A stretch of DNA of 64,000 nucleotides from CBFDCQ01 sp965603355 (GTDB lineage: Bacteria; Hydrogenedentota; CAZGCA01; CBFDCQ01). The stretch is taken from assembly GCA_965603355.1 (NCBI GenBank), contig CBFDCQ010000003.1:1-64000 (forward strand), read 5' to 3'. The notes beneath the pieces are model-generated. The model was not told the origin of the DNA and did not search any database. It saw nothing but the letters and a program-made list of their open reading frames with translations. Positions within the stretch are counted from its first letter, which is position 1; each line of letters begins with the position of its first letter. This document shows positions 1-8,673 of the stretch, piece after piece. The translations under genes were made by a program, and so were the position numbers.

Positions 1-305
1 CGAACAAGATACTGATCAAGTGGGGTTGGATGACTGCCCCGGCGTTGGGCGTATCTTACTAGCAGGACGGATTTGAGGTAGCGCCAAAACGGGATAGAAC
101 GTAAAGGTGCGTCTAGCGCCTCTGTCACAATCGGTGCCGGATTACGTCCATGGTTCCCGCCTTATGTCATCCTACGTCTTCACCGCAGCGGGGAAAGAGT
201 GTGTCGAGAACGTGCGGGTTCTGCTATACTTATGCCGTCGGAAGAGCGGGGGGGCAGCTGACCTGAATTAGAGGCTACGAGAATGAGAACCGGGAGAGAC
301 TGACT
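1..305. other. left-edge region without an assignable gene
   Basis: No complete gene is visible. Two plus-strand frames run open from the window edge and stop at about positions 62 and 76, so the 3' end of an upstream gene may lie here, but too few residues remain to identify it. The remainder is the leader of the gene starting at 306. A TATACT hexamer near 224 could be its -10 element, but no convincing -35 accompanies it. Confidence 0.4.
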
Positions 306-3104
306 ATGCGTGTGCCTGGATCTTGTCGAACGATTGCTCTAGTCATGGTTTGCGTGTTGGCATGGGTGACGTTGGGCGGGGAGGTGTGCGCGGCGGAACG
401 TTTTGCGAACTCCATCGGTATGGATCTCGTCTCCATCGAGCCGGGAGCGTTCCTGATGGGCAGCGAGACGTCGGAGGATCGCTGGGATGAGCGGCCGGCT
501 CACAAGGTGACGATCACCGAACCGCTCTATATGTCCGTGACAGAGGTCACCGTCGAGCAGTTCAAGCAATTCAGGCCGGATTATTCCGGCAGCGAGATCC
601 ATGCTCCCTATGCAACGGCCGTGAGCTGGTACGACGCCGTCGCCTTCTGCCAATGGTTGAGCGAGAAGGAGGGGAAACCTTATCGGCTGCCCACCGAAGC
701 CGAATGGGAGTATGCATGTCGTGCAGGGACGACTACACCGTTCTTCTCGGGCGACGACCGGTCCGAAATGGACAAACCGAACCCGTGGGGGCTGAAGAAT
801 ATGCACACGGGTCCGAGGGAATGGTGCCTGGATTGGCACGGAGAGTATCCTCTGGGCGACCAGACGGACCCGGTCGGACCGGAATACGGTGTCAGCAAGG
901 TTGTTCGAGGTGGCGGACTGGACGTTGATGACGATGACTATGCGCGGTCGGCGAGCCGTGCTGGTATTGCGCCGAGTTTCGGGCCGTTCGCATACGCGAA
1001 AGCAGAAGAACGCCTGGAAGAAGATACGAACTTCGAACCGGGCTTGGTCGGTACCTGGTTCGGGGAGGACGACCTATCCAACCCGAAGGACCCGGACAGT
1101 CTTGACCGAGTCGACAAAGATTGGGGATCCGAACACGGTAACACTTGGTCCGTCCGCTGGTACGGGCACATCGTCGCGCCGGCTACGGGCGAGGTTACAT
1201 TCACTGTTGAGGTCGACAACGGGATGCTTCTTGAGATAAATGGCCAAACGGTCATCGCGGGGTGGGATGAAAACGCGGCCTGGACCGGTACCTTCGCGAT
1301 GGAGAAAGGTGCGCGGTATCCCATGACCCTATCGTACTACAAGGACGGCGGCGACGCCTATCTGCGTTTGTACTGGAGTCGGCAGGGCAAGGACAGGGAA
1401 CTGGTACCGGCGGACGCCCTGTGTCACAACGAATCGGATGGTCAGAGGGCTGCGAAAGATGGCGGCAGAGGCAAAAGTGCTCCTGGTATGCACAGCATAG
1501 GGTTCCGGGTAGTGCAGGCACCGATGCCGAAGACCAGGCCGCTCGCGTATCAGCCTCCGTTTGTCCGGCAGTGCGTCAAGCAGAATGTCGATGTCGCCAA
1601 ACTGGGACCAGGGACCAACAAACCTTATTTCAGGAAACGCTATCTGCTCCCGACACCTCCCGAGAACTGCAGTAGGGAAGTGATAGATGCAGCCGGTCTG
1701 CATCCTTCCTTCAGAGGCCACAACCACAGCCCGGCTCTGGAGGTGTGCCCCAACGGCGATGTCCTGATGGTTATCTACACGTCGTACGATGAGTACGAAC
1801 CGGGCGTGTCACTGATGGCGACGAGGCTGCGGTTCGGCGCCGAGGAGTGGGATATGCCGAGCCCGATGTTCGATTTGCCCGGGGTAAACGATCACGCGCC
1901 TCTGCTCTGGAAAGATGACGGTCCGCTCCATTTCTTCTGGGGCAATCCGCGGCTTGAAGCCGCGTTTCCTTTTCAATGGACTTCCTCGACGGACAGCGGC
2001 GCGACGTGGAGCGAGATTCGCTTCCCCAATTTCAAGAACGAGATCGGACCTCACTCGAAGCAGCCGATCAACACGGCGCTGCGCGACCGCAGCGATACAA
2101 TGTATATCGCGAGCGATGGCGAAGGAGGCACATCGGTACTGTGGGCGAGCCACGATGACGGCAAGGCCTGGTACGATACGGTCGGGCGCAGCGCGGGACG
2201 GCATACGACCTATGTGCTGCTGAAAGACGGCAGCATCCTTGGCATGGGCGGTAAGAACACCGACATTGATGGGTTCATGCCGAAAGCCGTCTCGAGCGAT
2301 GGTGGCAAGACGTGGACGGTCAGCAAGACGCCGTTCCCGGCCTTGGGCTCTAACCAGCGACCGAGCGTCCTGCGGTTGGCGAGTGGTCGGCTGTTCTTCG
2401 CGGGCGATTTCCAGCATATCGATGGCCAGCAGCCCGAGGGTGTGACCGAACGAGGCTCGTACGTAGCTCTCTCTGAGGACGAAGGCGAGACATGGCACAT
2501 CAAGGAGCTTATCGGCACACTGCCTCATGAGAATCCGAGCCGTCACGGCGGTGCCGATACCATCGGCTACTCGGCGGCGAGACAGGCGCCCAACGGGCTC
2601 ATACACCTGATAACCACAATGAACCGCCCATGTCTGCACTTCGCCTTCAATGAGGCATGGATTCTGGACAAGGAGATGGACGACAGGTCCGACGCGGAGC
2701 TGATGGAACCTTCGGCGACAACAATATCGAATGTCAGAGACTACGAGCAAGAGTATCCCGGCGGTAAGGCTACCTGGAGTGCCGGAATGGGGGATAACGG
2801 TTGCTATCTGCTCCACGGCGCCGAGACATGGCATTACGAGAACGGGCAGAAGCAGCGGGAGGTTACGTACAGGCTCGGGCGTAAAGTCGGTCAGGAAAGC
2901 TACTGGAATCAGGACGGGAAGAAACTGTGGGGCTGGCATCATCGCGATGATGGTACGAGCGTCTGGACACAGTGGTGGCCGAACGGAAAGAAAAAGGCGG
3001 AGTCAACGTGGCGCAACCTCACGTGCGACGGCATTGCGAAGCGGTGGGATCCCGCTGGAAACGCTATAAGCAGCGTAGAATTCGTCAAGGGAGCGCACAA
3101 GTGA
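306..3104 (+). CDS. secreted SUMF1-like / PA14 / sialidase-like / MORN-type multidomain protein
   Basis: This 932-residue protein starts with a Sec signal peptide (residues 1-30, hydrophobic core then VCAA). Residues about 32-225 are a SUMF1/formylglycine-generating-enzyme-like fold (GMDLVSIEPGAFLMGS, YRLPTEAEWEYACRAGT, VVRGGGLD). Residues about 240-375 look like a PA14 carbohydrate-binding domain (GLVGTWF, VEVDNGMLLEINGQ, LRLYWSRQG). The closing FGE strand, IGFRVV, appears only after PA14, so PA14 seems nested inside the SUMF1 fold. Residues about 450-800 form a BNR/sialidase-like propeller with Asp boxes STDSGATW, SHDDGKAW, SSDGGKTW and SEDEGETW. The C-terminus has MORN/YwqK-like repeats (WHYENGQKQ, WNQDGKKLWGW, WWPNGKKKAES). 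The cysteines of true FGE are absent, so sulfatase activation is unlikely. GGGAGAG precedes the ATG. A role in glycan recognition or degradation is inferred. Confidence 0.8.
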   Translation: MRVPGSCRTIALVMVCVLAWVTLGGEVCAAERFANSIGMDLVSIEPGAFLMGSETSEDRWDERPAHKVTITEPLYMSVTEVTVEQFKQFRPDYSGSEIHAPYATAVSWYDAVAFCQWLSEKEGKPYRLPTEAEWEYACRAGTTTPFFSGDDRSEMDKPNPWGLKNMHTGPREWCLDWHGEYPLGDQTDPVGPEYGVSKVVRGGGLDVDDDDYARSASRAGIAPSFGPFAYAKAEERLEEDTNFEPGLVGTWFGEDDLSNPKDPDSLDRVDKDWGSEHGNTWSVRWYGHIVAPATGEVTFTVEVDNGMLLEINGQTVIAGWDENAAWTGTFAMEKGARYPMTLSYYKDGGDAYLRLYWSRQGKDRELVPADALCHNESDGQRAAKDGGRGKSAPGMHSIGFRVVQAPMPKTRPLAYQPPFVRQCVKQNVDVAKLGPGTNKPYFRKRYLLPTPPENCSREVIDAAGLHPSFRGHNHSPALEVCPNGDVLMVIYTSYDEYEPGVSLMATRLRFGAEEWDMPSPMFDLPGVNDHAPLLWKDDGPLHFFWGNPRLEAAFPFQWTSSTDSGATWSEIRFPNFKNEIGPHSKQPINTALRDRSDTMYIASDGEGGTSVLWASHDDGKAWYDTVGRSAGRHTTYVLLKDGSILGMGGKNTDIDGFMPKAVSSDGGKTWTVSKTPFPALGSNQRPSVLRLASGRLFFAGDFQHIDGQQPEGVTERGSYVALSEDEGETWHIKELIGTLPHENPSRHGGADTIGYSAARQAPNGLIHLITTMNRPCLHFAFNEAWILDKEMDDRSDAELMEPSATTISNVRDYEQEYPGGKATWSAGMGDNGCYLLHGAETWHYENGQKQREVTYRLGRKVGQESYWNQDGKKLWGWHHRDDGTSVWTQWWPNGKKKAESTWRNLTCDGIAKRWDPAGNAISSVEFVKGAHK

Positions 3105-3457
3105 GGTGTGGTATGAGGCGGGAGCTGAAGGAGACTGATCGGGGATTCTTCTGAGTTCTGTCCAATAGGCGGTTTCATAGCGGTGTTTGGGTGGGCGCAG
3201 TGTGATCTGGATAAGATCATAATTGGCGCAGCAGGGACCGCGGCGCCGATGGTGGTTGCCTGCGTTTTCGGGCTGGCTGACTCCGATGGTCGCGTCCGAG
3301 CATAGGGGGAAAGCGCACGGGTTTGTAAGTGCCGCGCAAGCATTGGTTTTGGTTGGCTAGGCGGCAGATCGCGGCCCACCGGGCGGAATGTGAGCGCATT
3401 ATTCGACCAGATTCAACTATTCACATCATCAGGGGCGCATTTGCAGCCGGTTTTCGC
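3105..3457. other. intergenic region, nothing recognised
   Basis: About 350 bases between the multidomain secreted protein and the promoter of the next gene. I found no RNA gene, strong terminator hairpin or repeat. Short open frames here have no convincing ribosome-binding site. Confidence 0.4.
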
Positions 3458-3487
3458 TTGACTGGTACCGTCAACGTGTGCTATCCT
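3458..3487 (+). promoter_or_regulatory. sigma-70-like promoter for the coiled-coil membrane protein
   Basis: TTGACT (3458-3463), an 18-base spacer, then TATCCT (3482-3487), 60 bases upstream of the ATG at 3547. Confidence 0.5.
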
Positions 3488-3546
3488 AAAGCTAGACCGT
3501 AAGCGAGGATGGAGAAGCAGATTCGCTGTTCGTGGAGGGATGAGAA

Positions 3547-4659
3547 ATGGCAGACCTCGGTCAGATTCCCGAGATACCGGTGGAAATTCCAGAAGCGGGC
3601 CCGTCAAAAGGGCGCAAGATCCTGGTGACAATCCTTATAGTGTTCATAGGGATTGCCCTGGGGGGTGCCGCGATGTATTTCGGCGGTCCGAAGATCGGGA
3701 TACTCAAGTTGCCAGGAGGGGCAACACCTACGACGCCCGTCTTCACAGATGCACAGGCTCGTCAGCGTATTGCAGAGCTGGAGAGTAGACTCGACGCGTA
3801 TAGCGTGCTGGGCGCGTCGGCGGACGTCAAGGCCCGACTTGATGAGCTCAGAGACCGGCAGGAGAGCCAGGGTACCATGCAGCAGGTCGATGCAAAACTG
3901 AGCAATGCGATTGAACGAGAGGCGGAATACGACGCGCTCACTCGCGACGTGGAGAACCTGAATGCGAGTATCGCCGGCGCTCAGGAGGAACTGCTCAGTA
4001 CGCAGAGACAAGGCGCCGAGGCTGATTCGCGCGTTTCCGGGCTGAGAATGGAGATTGCGGGGCTGGAGCAGCAAGTTGGCAAACTGGAAGTTGCCGATGC
4101 CAGGCGGCAGGCCGTCAAGAACTCTCTGCTCAGAGATGTCGAACAACTGATCATCCAGATACGAAAAGGTATCCCCGTCGTGCCTCCGGAATACAGAAAG
4201 GATGCCCGGCTTGCCAGAGTGACAAAGCTTCGGGGCGAACTGGAACAGGAGAACTGGGTAAGACCGGAAGTTCTGGAAGAGTACACTCAGCTTTACCTTG
4301 AAGAGCTTGAAATGGCGGCGCAGGAGAATTATTTTCTTGCAAACATACCGATGGTGGAAAAGAAACAGCCGGTCAGGAAATGGGCCGAGTGCGTCAGCAT
4401 AGGCAACCGCATGGTCTACTTTGAAACCCTGGACAAGAATTTCACGGGCGTGTGCCGCAACACGAATCCGGGGGGAGCGATTCCTCGGTATCAGCTTCTG
4501 GTGGACTTGCCGCGAGCGGAGTTGATGGACATCCGGGACGTCATGGCGGAGTACAGACCGGAAGACTATGAGGAGCGAATAAGAGTTCAGCTTGGCGAAG
4601 AAGTAGAAATTGTCGGCAAGAGATCCACCGTCGCTGGGGACAGCTCGGCAACAAGCTGA
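3547..4659 (+). CDS. membrane-anchored coiled-coil protein, weakly DUF3450-like
   Basis: This 370-residue protein has a proline-rich cytoplasmic start, one transmembrane helix (about residues 24-46, ILVTILIVFIGIALGGAAMY) and a long predicted coiled coil (about 70-200, rich in E, L, R, Q heptads). The globular C-terminus includes GNRMVYFETLDKNFTGV. That segment resembles the end of DUF3450 proteins, which are periplasmic coiled-coil partners of ExbB-type motors, but I cannot confirm the match. The ATG follows GGAGGGATGAGAA. A separate promoter and a strong downstream terminator indicate a single-gene transcript. Function unknown; an envelope or energy-transduction scaffold is the best guess. 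Confidence 0.7.
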   Translation: MADLGQIPEIPVEIPEAGPSKGRKILVTILIVFIGIALGGAAMYFGGPKIGILKLPGGATPTTPVFTDAQARQRIAELESRLDAYSVLGASADVKARLDELRDRQESQGTMQQVDAKLSNAIEREAEYDALTRDVENLNASIAGAQEELLSTQRQGAEADSRVSGLRMEIAGLEQQVGKLEVADARRQAVKNSLLRDVEQLIIQIRKGIPVVPPEYRKDARLARVTKLRGELEQENWVRPEVLEEYTQLYLEELEMAAQENYFLANIPMVEKKQPVRKWAECVSIGNRMVYFETLDKNFTGVCRNTNPGGAIPRYQLLVDLPRAELMDIRDVMAEYRPEDYEERIRVQLGEEVEIVGKRSTVAGDSSATS

Positions 4660-4711
4660 CACTCAACAAGGGAAACCTTTCACAGAAGTAGACACGGAAT
4701 CGTGTAAGGAG

Positions 4712-4742
4712 AGAGGGGGCAAGGTGCCCCCTCTTCTTTTTT
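4712..4742 (+). terminator. Rho-independent terminator
   Basis: Stem GAGGGGGC (4713-4720), loop AAGGT, complementary GCCCCCTC (4726-4733), followed by a T tract to 4742. It lies 53 bases after the stop codon of the coiled-coil protein gene. Confidence 0.85.
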
Positions 4743-4902
4743 GGGGGGAGGCAGACTGTCCGGCAAGTTGGGGTTGGGCACGGACGATCGCGACAAAATC
4801 GATTTCAAAGAGATTGATGTAAACGGCTCAGCGCGACGCGATTACGGCGTCTTTGACCGGTGTGTACATTAGCGACAACGACAAGGTTGATGCAGTCCTT
4901 TG

Positions 4903-5244
4903 TCACTCGCCTTCGAGGCTCTCTATGAACAGCTCCTCACCGGAGACGATACTGATGTCCGGGCTGCCGCAGGATGTGCAGGTGAACTGATAGTCGCCCA
5001 GGGGGAACTCGGCATCGCAACCGGCGCATTTGCCCGTGGCTGCGACCTCCTCGATGTCCAGCACGGCACCTTCCGATAGGGTTCCCTCAGTGCATATGTT
5101 GAAGGAGAACAACAGGCTATCCGGCATAACCAGCTGGAGCTGTCCGACCTTGATCTTGACCTTGGCGACGCGAGATATGCCGTGTTCCTGCGCGGTCTTG
5201 TTCACGACTTCAACAATGCTGGAGGCGATGGAGAACTCGTGCAT
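4903..5244 (-). CDS. hypA: hydrogenase maturation nickel chaperone HypA
   Basis: A 113-residue HypA/HybF protein, full length for the family. It begins MHEFS, supplying the N-terminal His2/Glu3 of the nickel site, and has a zinc site made of two CxxC pairs (CAGC and CTSC). HypA, usually with HypB, delivers Ni(II) to the large subunit of [NiFe] hydrogenases. It is the last gene of the hydrogenase operon, 22 bases after the maturation protease. The other maturation genes hypBCDEF are not in this window and must lie elsewhere. Confidence 0.93.
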   Translation of the reverse strand: MHEFSIASSIVEVVNKTAQEHGISRVAKVKIKVGQLQLVMPDSLLFSFNICTEGTLSEGAVLDIEEVAATGKCAGCDAEFPLGDYQFTCTSCGSPDISIVSGEELFIESLEGE

Positions 5245-5266
5245 GTTGTCATCCCAGGGTGAACGG

Positions 5267-5773
5267 TCACGATTCGCGCGCAGAGACGCGCTGAAAAAGC
5301 TCCGTCAGGTAATCCAGAGTTTGCGAAACCTCGGGGCTAATCTCCTCTCCAAAACCTACCGTTTTCGGCTGCACCGCCAGAAGATGAACGCATGCGCTGG
5401 TTGCCGACTCCAGCATATTCGCGAGCAGACGCAAAGAGAGGTTGTGGGTAGTCATTCCCGAGTCGGCGACATCCTCCGCGTTGAGCAGCCGCACGGTTCC
5501 CGGCGGTTCGCCGAGTTCCGCGGTGTCGATCATCAAGATCGTGTCCGGCTCAGACTTTGTGACGGGACCCACGAAGTTCTCAGGGGTCATTTCGCAGACG
5601 AACAAGCGCAGGGTGCCGGGCAGTCCCGCACGCTGAAGAGATCTTGTCAGGAGTACCCCGAAACCGTCGTCGCACCGCATGGTGTTCCCGATGCCCATGA
5701 CGGCGACATTGCCGGCGAGTCGTCGGGCCAACTCCTGTTCAAAGCTTTCTGGAACGATCTCCGGACGGTTCAT
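5267..5773 (-). CDS. [NiFe]-hydrogenase maturation endopeptidase (HycI/HyaD family)
   Basis: A 168-residue protease of the hydrogenase maturation family. The signature GIGNTMRCDDGFG lies near residue 27, and the acidic nickel-sensing residues are in MIDTAELGEPPGT. It removes the C-terminal peptide of the large subunit after nickel insertion. Its likely substrate is HydA directly upstream, which ends in DPCISCSAH plus seven residues. The ATG has GGAGATGG 8 bases upstream. Its position between hydA and hypA supports a dedicated role. Confidence 0.9.
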   Translation of the reverse strand: MNRPEIVPESFEQELARRLAGNVAVMGIGNTMRCDDGFGVLLTRSLQRAGLPGTLRLFVCEMTPENFVGPVTKSEPDTILMIDTAELGEPPGTVRLLNAEDVADSGMTTHNLSLRLLANMLESATSACVHLLAVQPKTVGFGEEISPEVSQTLDYLTELFQRVSARES

Positions 5774-5797
5774 GGGTGTCCATCTCCCGCCTCGGTC

Positions 5798-7096
5798 CTA
5801 CTTGCGCCGTACCTTCATCAAGTGGGCAGAGCAGGATATGCACGGATCGTACGCGCGCACCAACATCTCGAGCGTTAGCTCGATCTCCTTTTCCGGCTTG
5901 TCGAGGATCGTGGGGGCGAGCGCCTCCATATCCTTCTGAATGTTGCCGTGATTCTGGTTTGTCGGTATCACGCAGTTGGCGGTCATGCATACGCCGTTCC
6001 TGTCGTACTCGTAGTCGTGAACCAGGAACCCACGCGGGGCCTCGATTACGCCCACGCCGCGACCGGCTTTGACATCGACCACCGGCGATTCGGTTTTGAG
6101 CCCTCGGTCGAGTAAGATGTCAATGAGTTTCATGCTTTCTTCCACTGAGTGGACGCACTCGACCAACTGGGCGACGCTGATCATGAACGGGTTGTGACAA
6201 GGCGCTTTTAAGCCAAGCTGTTCGGCCACCTTCTTCGCGCCGGGCGTCAGCAGCTCGTGATTGACGTTGAACCGGGCAAGCGCGCCCACCATGTAGGAAT
6301 CTCTGGTGTTCTTCGAGTGCTTTGCCGTCGAGTGCCGTACTACGTACTCGTGCACGAACTCCTTATACTTGTCGGCGGGCACTGTTCCGGCGTCCGACGA
6401 GGCGATATCGCCATCGTACAGCGCGTAATGCTCCTTGGAGGTCAGGGCGACATATTCCGTCTCACGCACGAAGTCCGGCAACTTGTCTGCAAGGGATGCC
6501 ACGAGATCGGCCAGCGTTTGGAGGTCCGCGAGGCCGTCCTCGCATCTCTTGCGAAACGCTTGCAGATCCTTCGGATCGGGTAATTGAGTGAATCCGTTCA
6601 CGGTGACCGTGATCGGATGAGTCGTACGACCGCCCACAAGGTCACACAGCTCGTTAGCCAGCCTGTGAACGCGCGTGACAATGAGAACAGCTTGTTTGTG
6701 CGTCTCGATAAGAGGAAACACGCTGCCCACGCCCAGTAGATCCGGCAATACCAGGTAGCAGACGTGCAGAACGTGGCTCTGCAGGTTCTCGCCGTGGTCG
6801 AGGAGTTTGCGCAGCAGCACCGTCTGTTCCGAAGGTGTGATGCCGAACGCCGCTTCCGTCGCCTTCAACGAGACCAGACTGTGCGATATGGAACATATGC
6901 CACAGATGCGGCTCGTGATCTCCTGCATCTCGTTCCATTTACGTCCGCGCACCATCGCTTCGAAGAACCGAGGCGCCTCGACCACCTCCCACAGACACTT
7001 GTTTATCTCGCCGTTCTTAACGTCCAGCGCAATATTGCCGTGCCCCTCGACGCGCGTGAGGTGGTGAACGTTGATGCTAACATCTACACTCTTCAT
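5798..7096 (-). CDS. hydA: group 3b [NiFe] hydrogenase large subunit HydA
   Basis: This 432-residue catalytic subunit carries both NiFe-binding motifs: N-terminal RICGIC (about residue 63) and C-terminal DPCISCSAH, followed by a short cleavable tail LMKVRRK. Full length for cytoplasmic bidirectional hydrogenases of the MvhA/HydA type. It oxidises H2 or reduces protons. With the small subunit HydD and diaphorase subunits HydG and HydB it should exchange electrons with NAD(P)H, and in some homologues reduce sulfur. Its start overlaps the hydD stop by 4 bases, indicating translational coupling. Confidence 0.95.
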   Translation of the reverse strand: MKSVDVSINVHHLTRVEGHGNIALDVKNGEINKCLWEVVEAPRFFEAMVRGRKWNEMQEITSRICGICSISHSLVSLKATEAAFGITPSEQTVLLRKLLDHGENLQSHVLHVCYLVLPDLLGVGSVFPLIETHKQAVLIVTRVHRLANELCDLVGGRTTHPITVTVNGFTQLPDPKDLQAFRKRCEDGLADLQTLADLVASLADKLPDFVRETEYVALTSKEHYALYDGDIASSDAGTVPADKYKEFVHEYVVRHSTAKHSKNTRDSYMVGALARFNVNHELLTPGAKKVAEQLGLKAPCHNPFMISVAQLVECVHSVEESMKLIDILLDRGLKTESPVVDVKAGRGVGVIEAPRGFLVHDYEYDRNGVCMTANCVIPTNQNHGNIQKDMEALAPTILDKPEKEIELTLEMLVRAYDPCISCSAHLMKVRRK

Positions 7097-7833
7097 TTAT
7101 CGTTTACCTCCTGATATGAGCCAAACAAGGTGAATCTGGCCAATACATCGTCAACCGTCAGGCCGAATTTTTCCAGGACTTCTTTCTGGGCTTCCTTGTT
7201 GGGATTATCAACCAACCCGCGGCATCCCACGCAATCACTTCCAGAGCTCGGGCACCGAGCATTGCAACCGGCTCTCGTGACCGGTCCGAGACAGAACATA
7301 TCTTTCTCGAACACGCATTGGTTTTCCGCGAGTTTGCATTCGACGCAGAGCGGATAGTTGGGTATCTCGGGCTCCTTGCCGAGCAGCAACGACTTGACCA
7401 CGCCAAGGAACTCGGTCCTGTCTATCGGGCAGCCGGGCACGTAGTAGTCCACCTTGACAACCGCATCAATAGGACGCGCCGGATACGTCTCAAACCAGTC
7501 GGCCTTATCCCCGTATACGATTTTCATGACTTCGTCGAGGTCTTTTGTGTTCTTGAGCGCGTTGATGCCGCCTATGCACGCACAAGCTCCCAATGCGACG
7601 ACGATTTTCGCGTTTTCGCGTATGTTTTTCAGCCGCGCCTCGTCCGACTGGCGCGTTATGGACCCCTCGACGATGGCGATGTCGTAGTCGTCGCTGTGTT
7701 CTTTCATTGCCTCGCGGAAACTCACAACATCGACCGCCGATACGAGCCCAACGACATCCTCCTCGAGGTTCACGATCTGCAGCTCGCACCCCTCGCAGCT
7801 CGCAAAATCGAAGATTCCCACTTTCGGTTTCAT
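7093..7833 (-). CDS. hydD: group 3b [NiFe] hydrogenase small subunit HydD
   Basis: A 246-residue subunit of the NuoB/20-kDa family. Ligands of the proximal 4Fe-4S cluster are visible in CEGCELQ (about residue 14), GACACIGG and VPGCPID. The C-terminal cysteine-rich part (CVEC, then CVFEKDMFCLGP, AGCNARC and CVGC) can hold two further clusters, as in sulfhydrogenase small subunits. It carries electrons from the NiFe site toward HydB/HydG. It has no twin-arginine signal, consistent with a cytoplasmic enzyme. Its start directly abuts the end of hydG. Confidence 0.94.
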   Translation of the reverse strand: MKPKVGIFDFASCEGCELQIVNLEEDVVGLVSAVDVVSFREAMKEHSDDYDIAIVEGSITRQSDEARLKNIRENAKIVVALGACACIGGINALKNTKDLDEVMKIVYGDKADWFETYPARPIDAVVKVDYYVPGCPIDRTEFLGVVKSLLLGKEPEIPNYPLCVECKLAENQCVFEKDMFCLGPVTRAGCNARCPSSGSDCVGCRGLVDNPNKEAQKEVLEKFGLTVDDVLARFTLFGSYQEVNDK

Positions 7834-8670
7834 CTATATTGCCTCCCTGTAATCGCTAATATCTGAGTATCTGAATACCGGTCCATCCTTGCAGGCGTAC
7901 AGGTCCTGGATCTGGCAGTGACCGCACTTGCCAACGCCGCATTTCATTCGCCTCTCAAGCGAAAGGAACATATTCTCGTGCGGGACCTTCTGCTCGTCCA
8001 ATTCGAGCAGTACGAACTTGTACATCACCGGCGGACCGACAATGGTACAGACCGTCCGGTCCGGCTCGAACTCCAGTTTCGGGAACAGCGTGGTTATCAC
8101 GCCGACGTTGCCCTTCCAGGAATCGTCGGCCCGGTCCACCGTCTCCAGGAACTCAACGTCATCGCGTTTCGCCCACTCATCGAGCTCATCGCGGAACAAT
8201 CTCTCGGCAGGATTTCTCGATCCGAAAAGGATCATCACTCGGCCGTAATCGTCGCGGTGGTCGAGCACGTGGTTTATGAACGAGCGCAGAGGGACAAGCC
8301 CGATGCCGCCGCCCACGAAGAGGACGTCCTTACCCTTGGCCTCTTCAATTGGGAAGTTGGTGCCGAACGGGCCTCGTATCCCGACGTGCGACCCGGCGGT
8401 CAGTCTGTGCAAAGCGCCGGTCAGCCTGCCGACCTGGCGGACGACCAGCTCAAAACCGCCCTTCTTTGTCGGCGAGGACGATACCGAGATCGGCGCCTCA
8501 CCTATGCCCATGACGGATATCGTGATGAACTGTCCGGGCTGATGACCGAGCTCACGACCGCTGTTGAGTTTCAGTTCAAAGAGCTTTTCCGTGTCGGTCA
8601 TCTGTTCCACCTTCACCACGGTGGCAGGCTCCGGAAGGTATATCGAGTTGCTCACGGCCTCTGTTGCCAT
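7834..8670 (-). CDS. hydG: sulfhydrogenase gamma subunit HydG (FAD/NAD(P)-binding)
   Basis: A 278-residue ferredoxin-NADP reductase-like flavoprotein. The FAD-binding barrel (PGQFITISVMG, then APISVSSSP) is followed by a nucleotide-binding domain (GGGIGLVPLRS). A C-terminal cysteine cluster CGVGKCGHC ... C is typical of the 2Fe-2S site of PyrK/HydG-type proteins. It links the hydrogenase to NAD(P)H. It lies 3 bases after hydB in the operon. HydG here is the sulfhydrogenase gamma subunit, not the radical-SAM [FeFe]-hydrogenase maturase of the same name. Confidence 0.93.
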   Translation of the reverse strand: MATEAVSNSIYLPEPATVVKVEQMTDTEKLFELKLNSGRELGHQPGQFITISVMGIGEAPISVSSSPTKKGGFELVVRQVGRLTGALHRLTAGSHVGIRGPFGTNFPIEEAKGKDVLFVGGGIGLVPLRSFINHVLDHRDDYGRVMILFGSRNPAERLFRDELDEWAKRDDVEFLETVDRADDSWKGNVGVITTLFPKLEFEPDRTVCTIVGPPVMYKFVLLELDEQKVPHENMFLSLERRMKCGVGKCGHCQIQDLYACKDGPVFRYSDISDYREAI

Positions 8671-8673
8671 CGC

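Noticed and set aside
3..62. C-terminus of an upstream gene at the left edge
   Set aside because: Two frames are open from the edge but too short to judge, so no gene is called.
1809..2942. Long minus-strand open frame opposite the first gene
   Set aside because: It lies entirely antisense to a gene with clear domains, shows no family motif and has no ribosome-binding site; high GC keeps such frames open.
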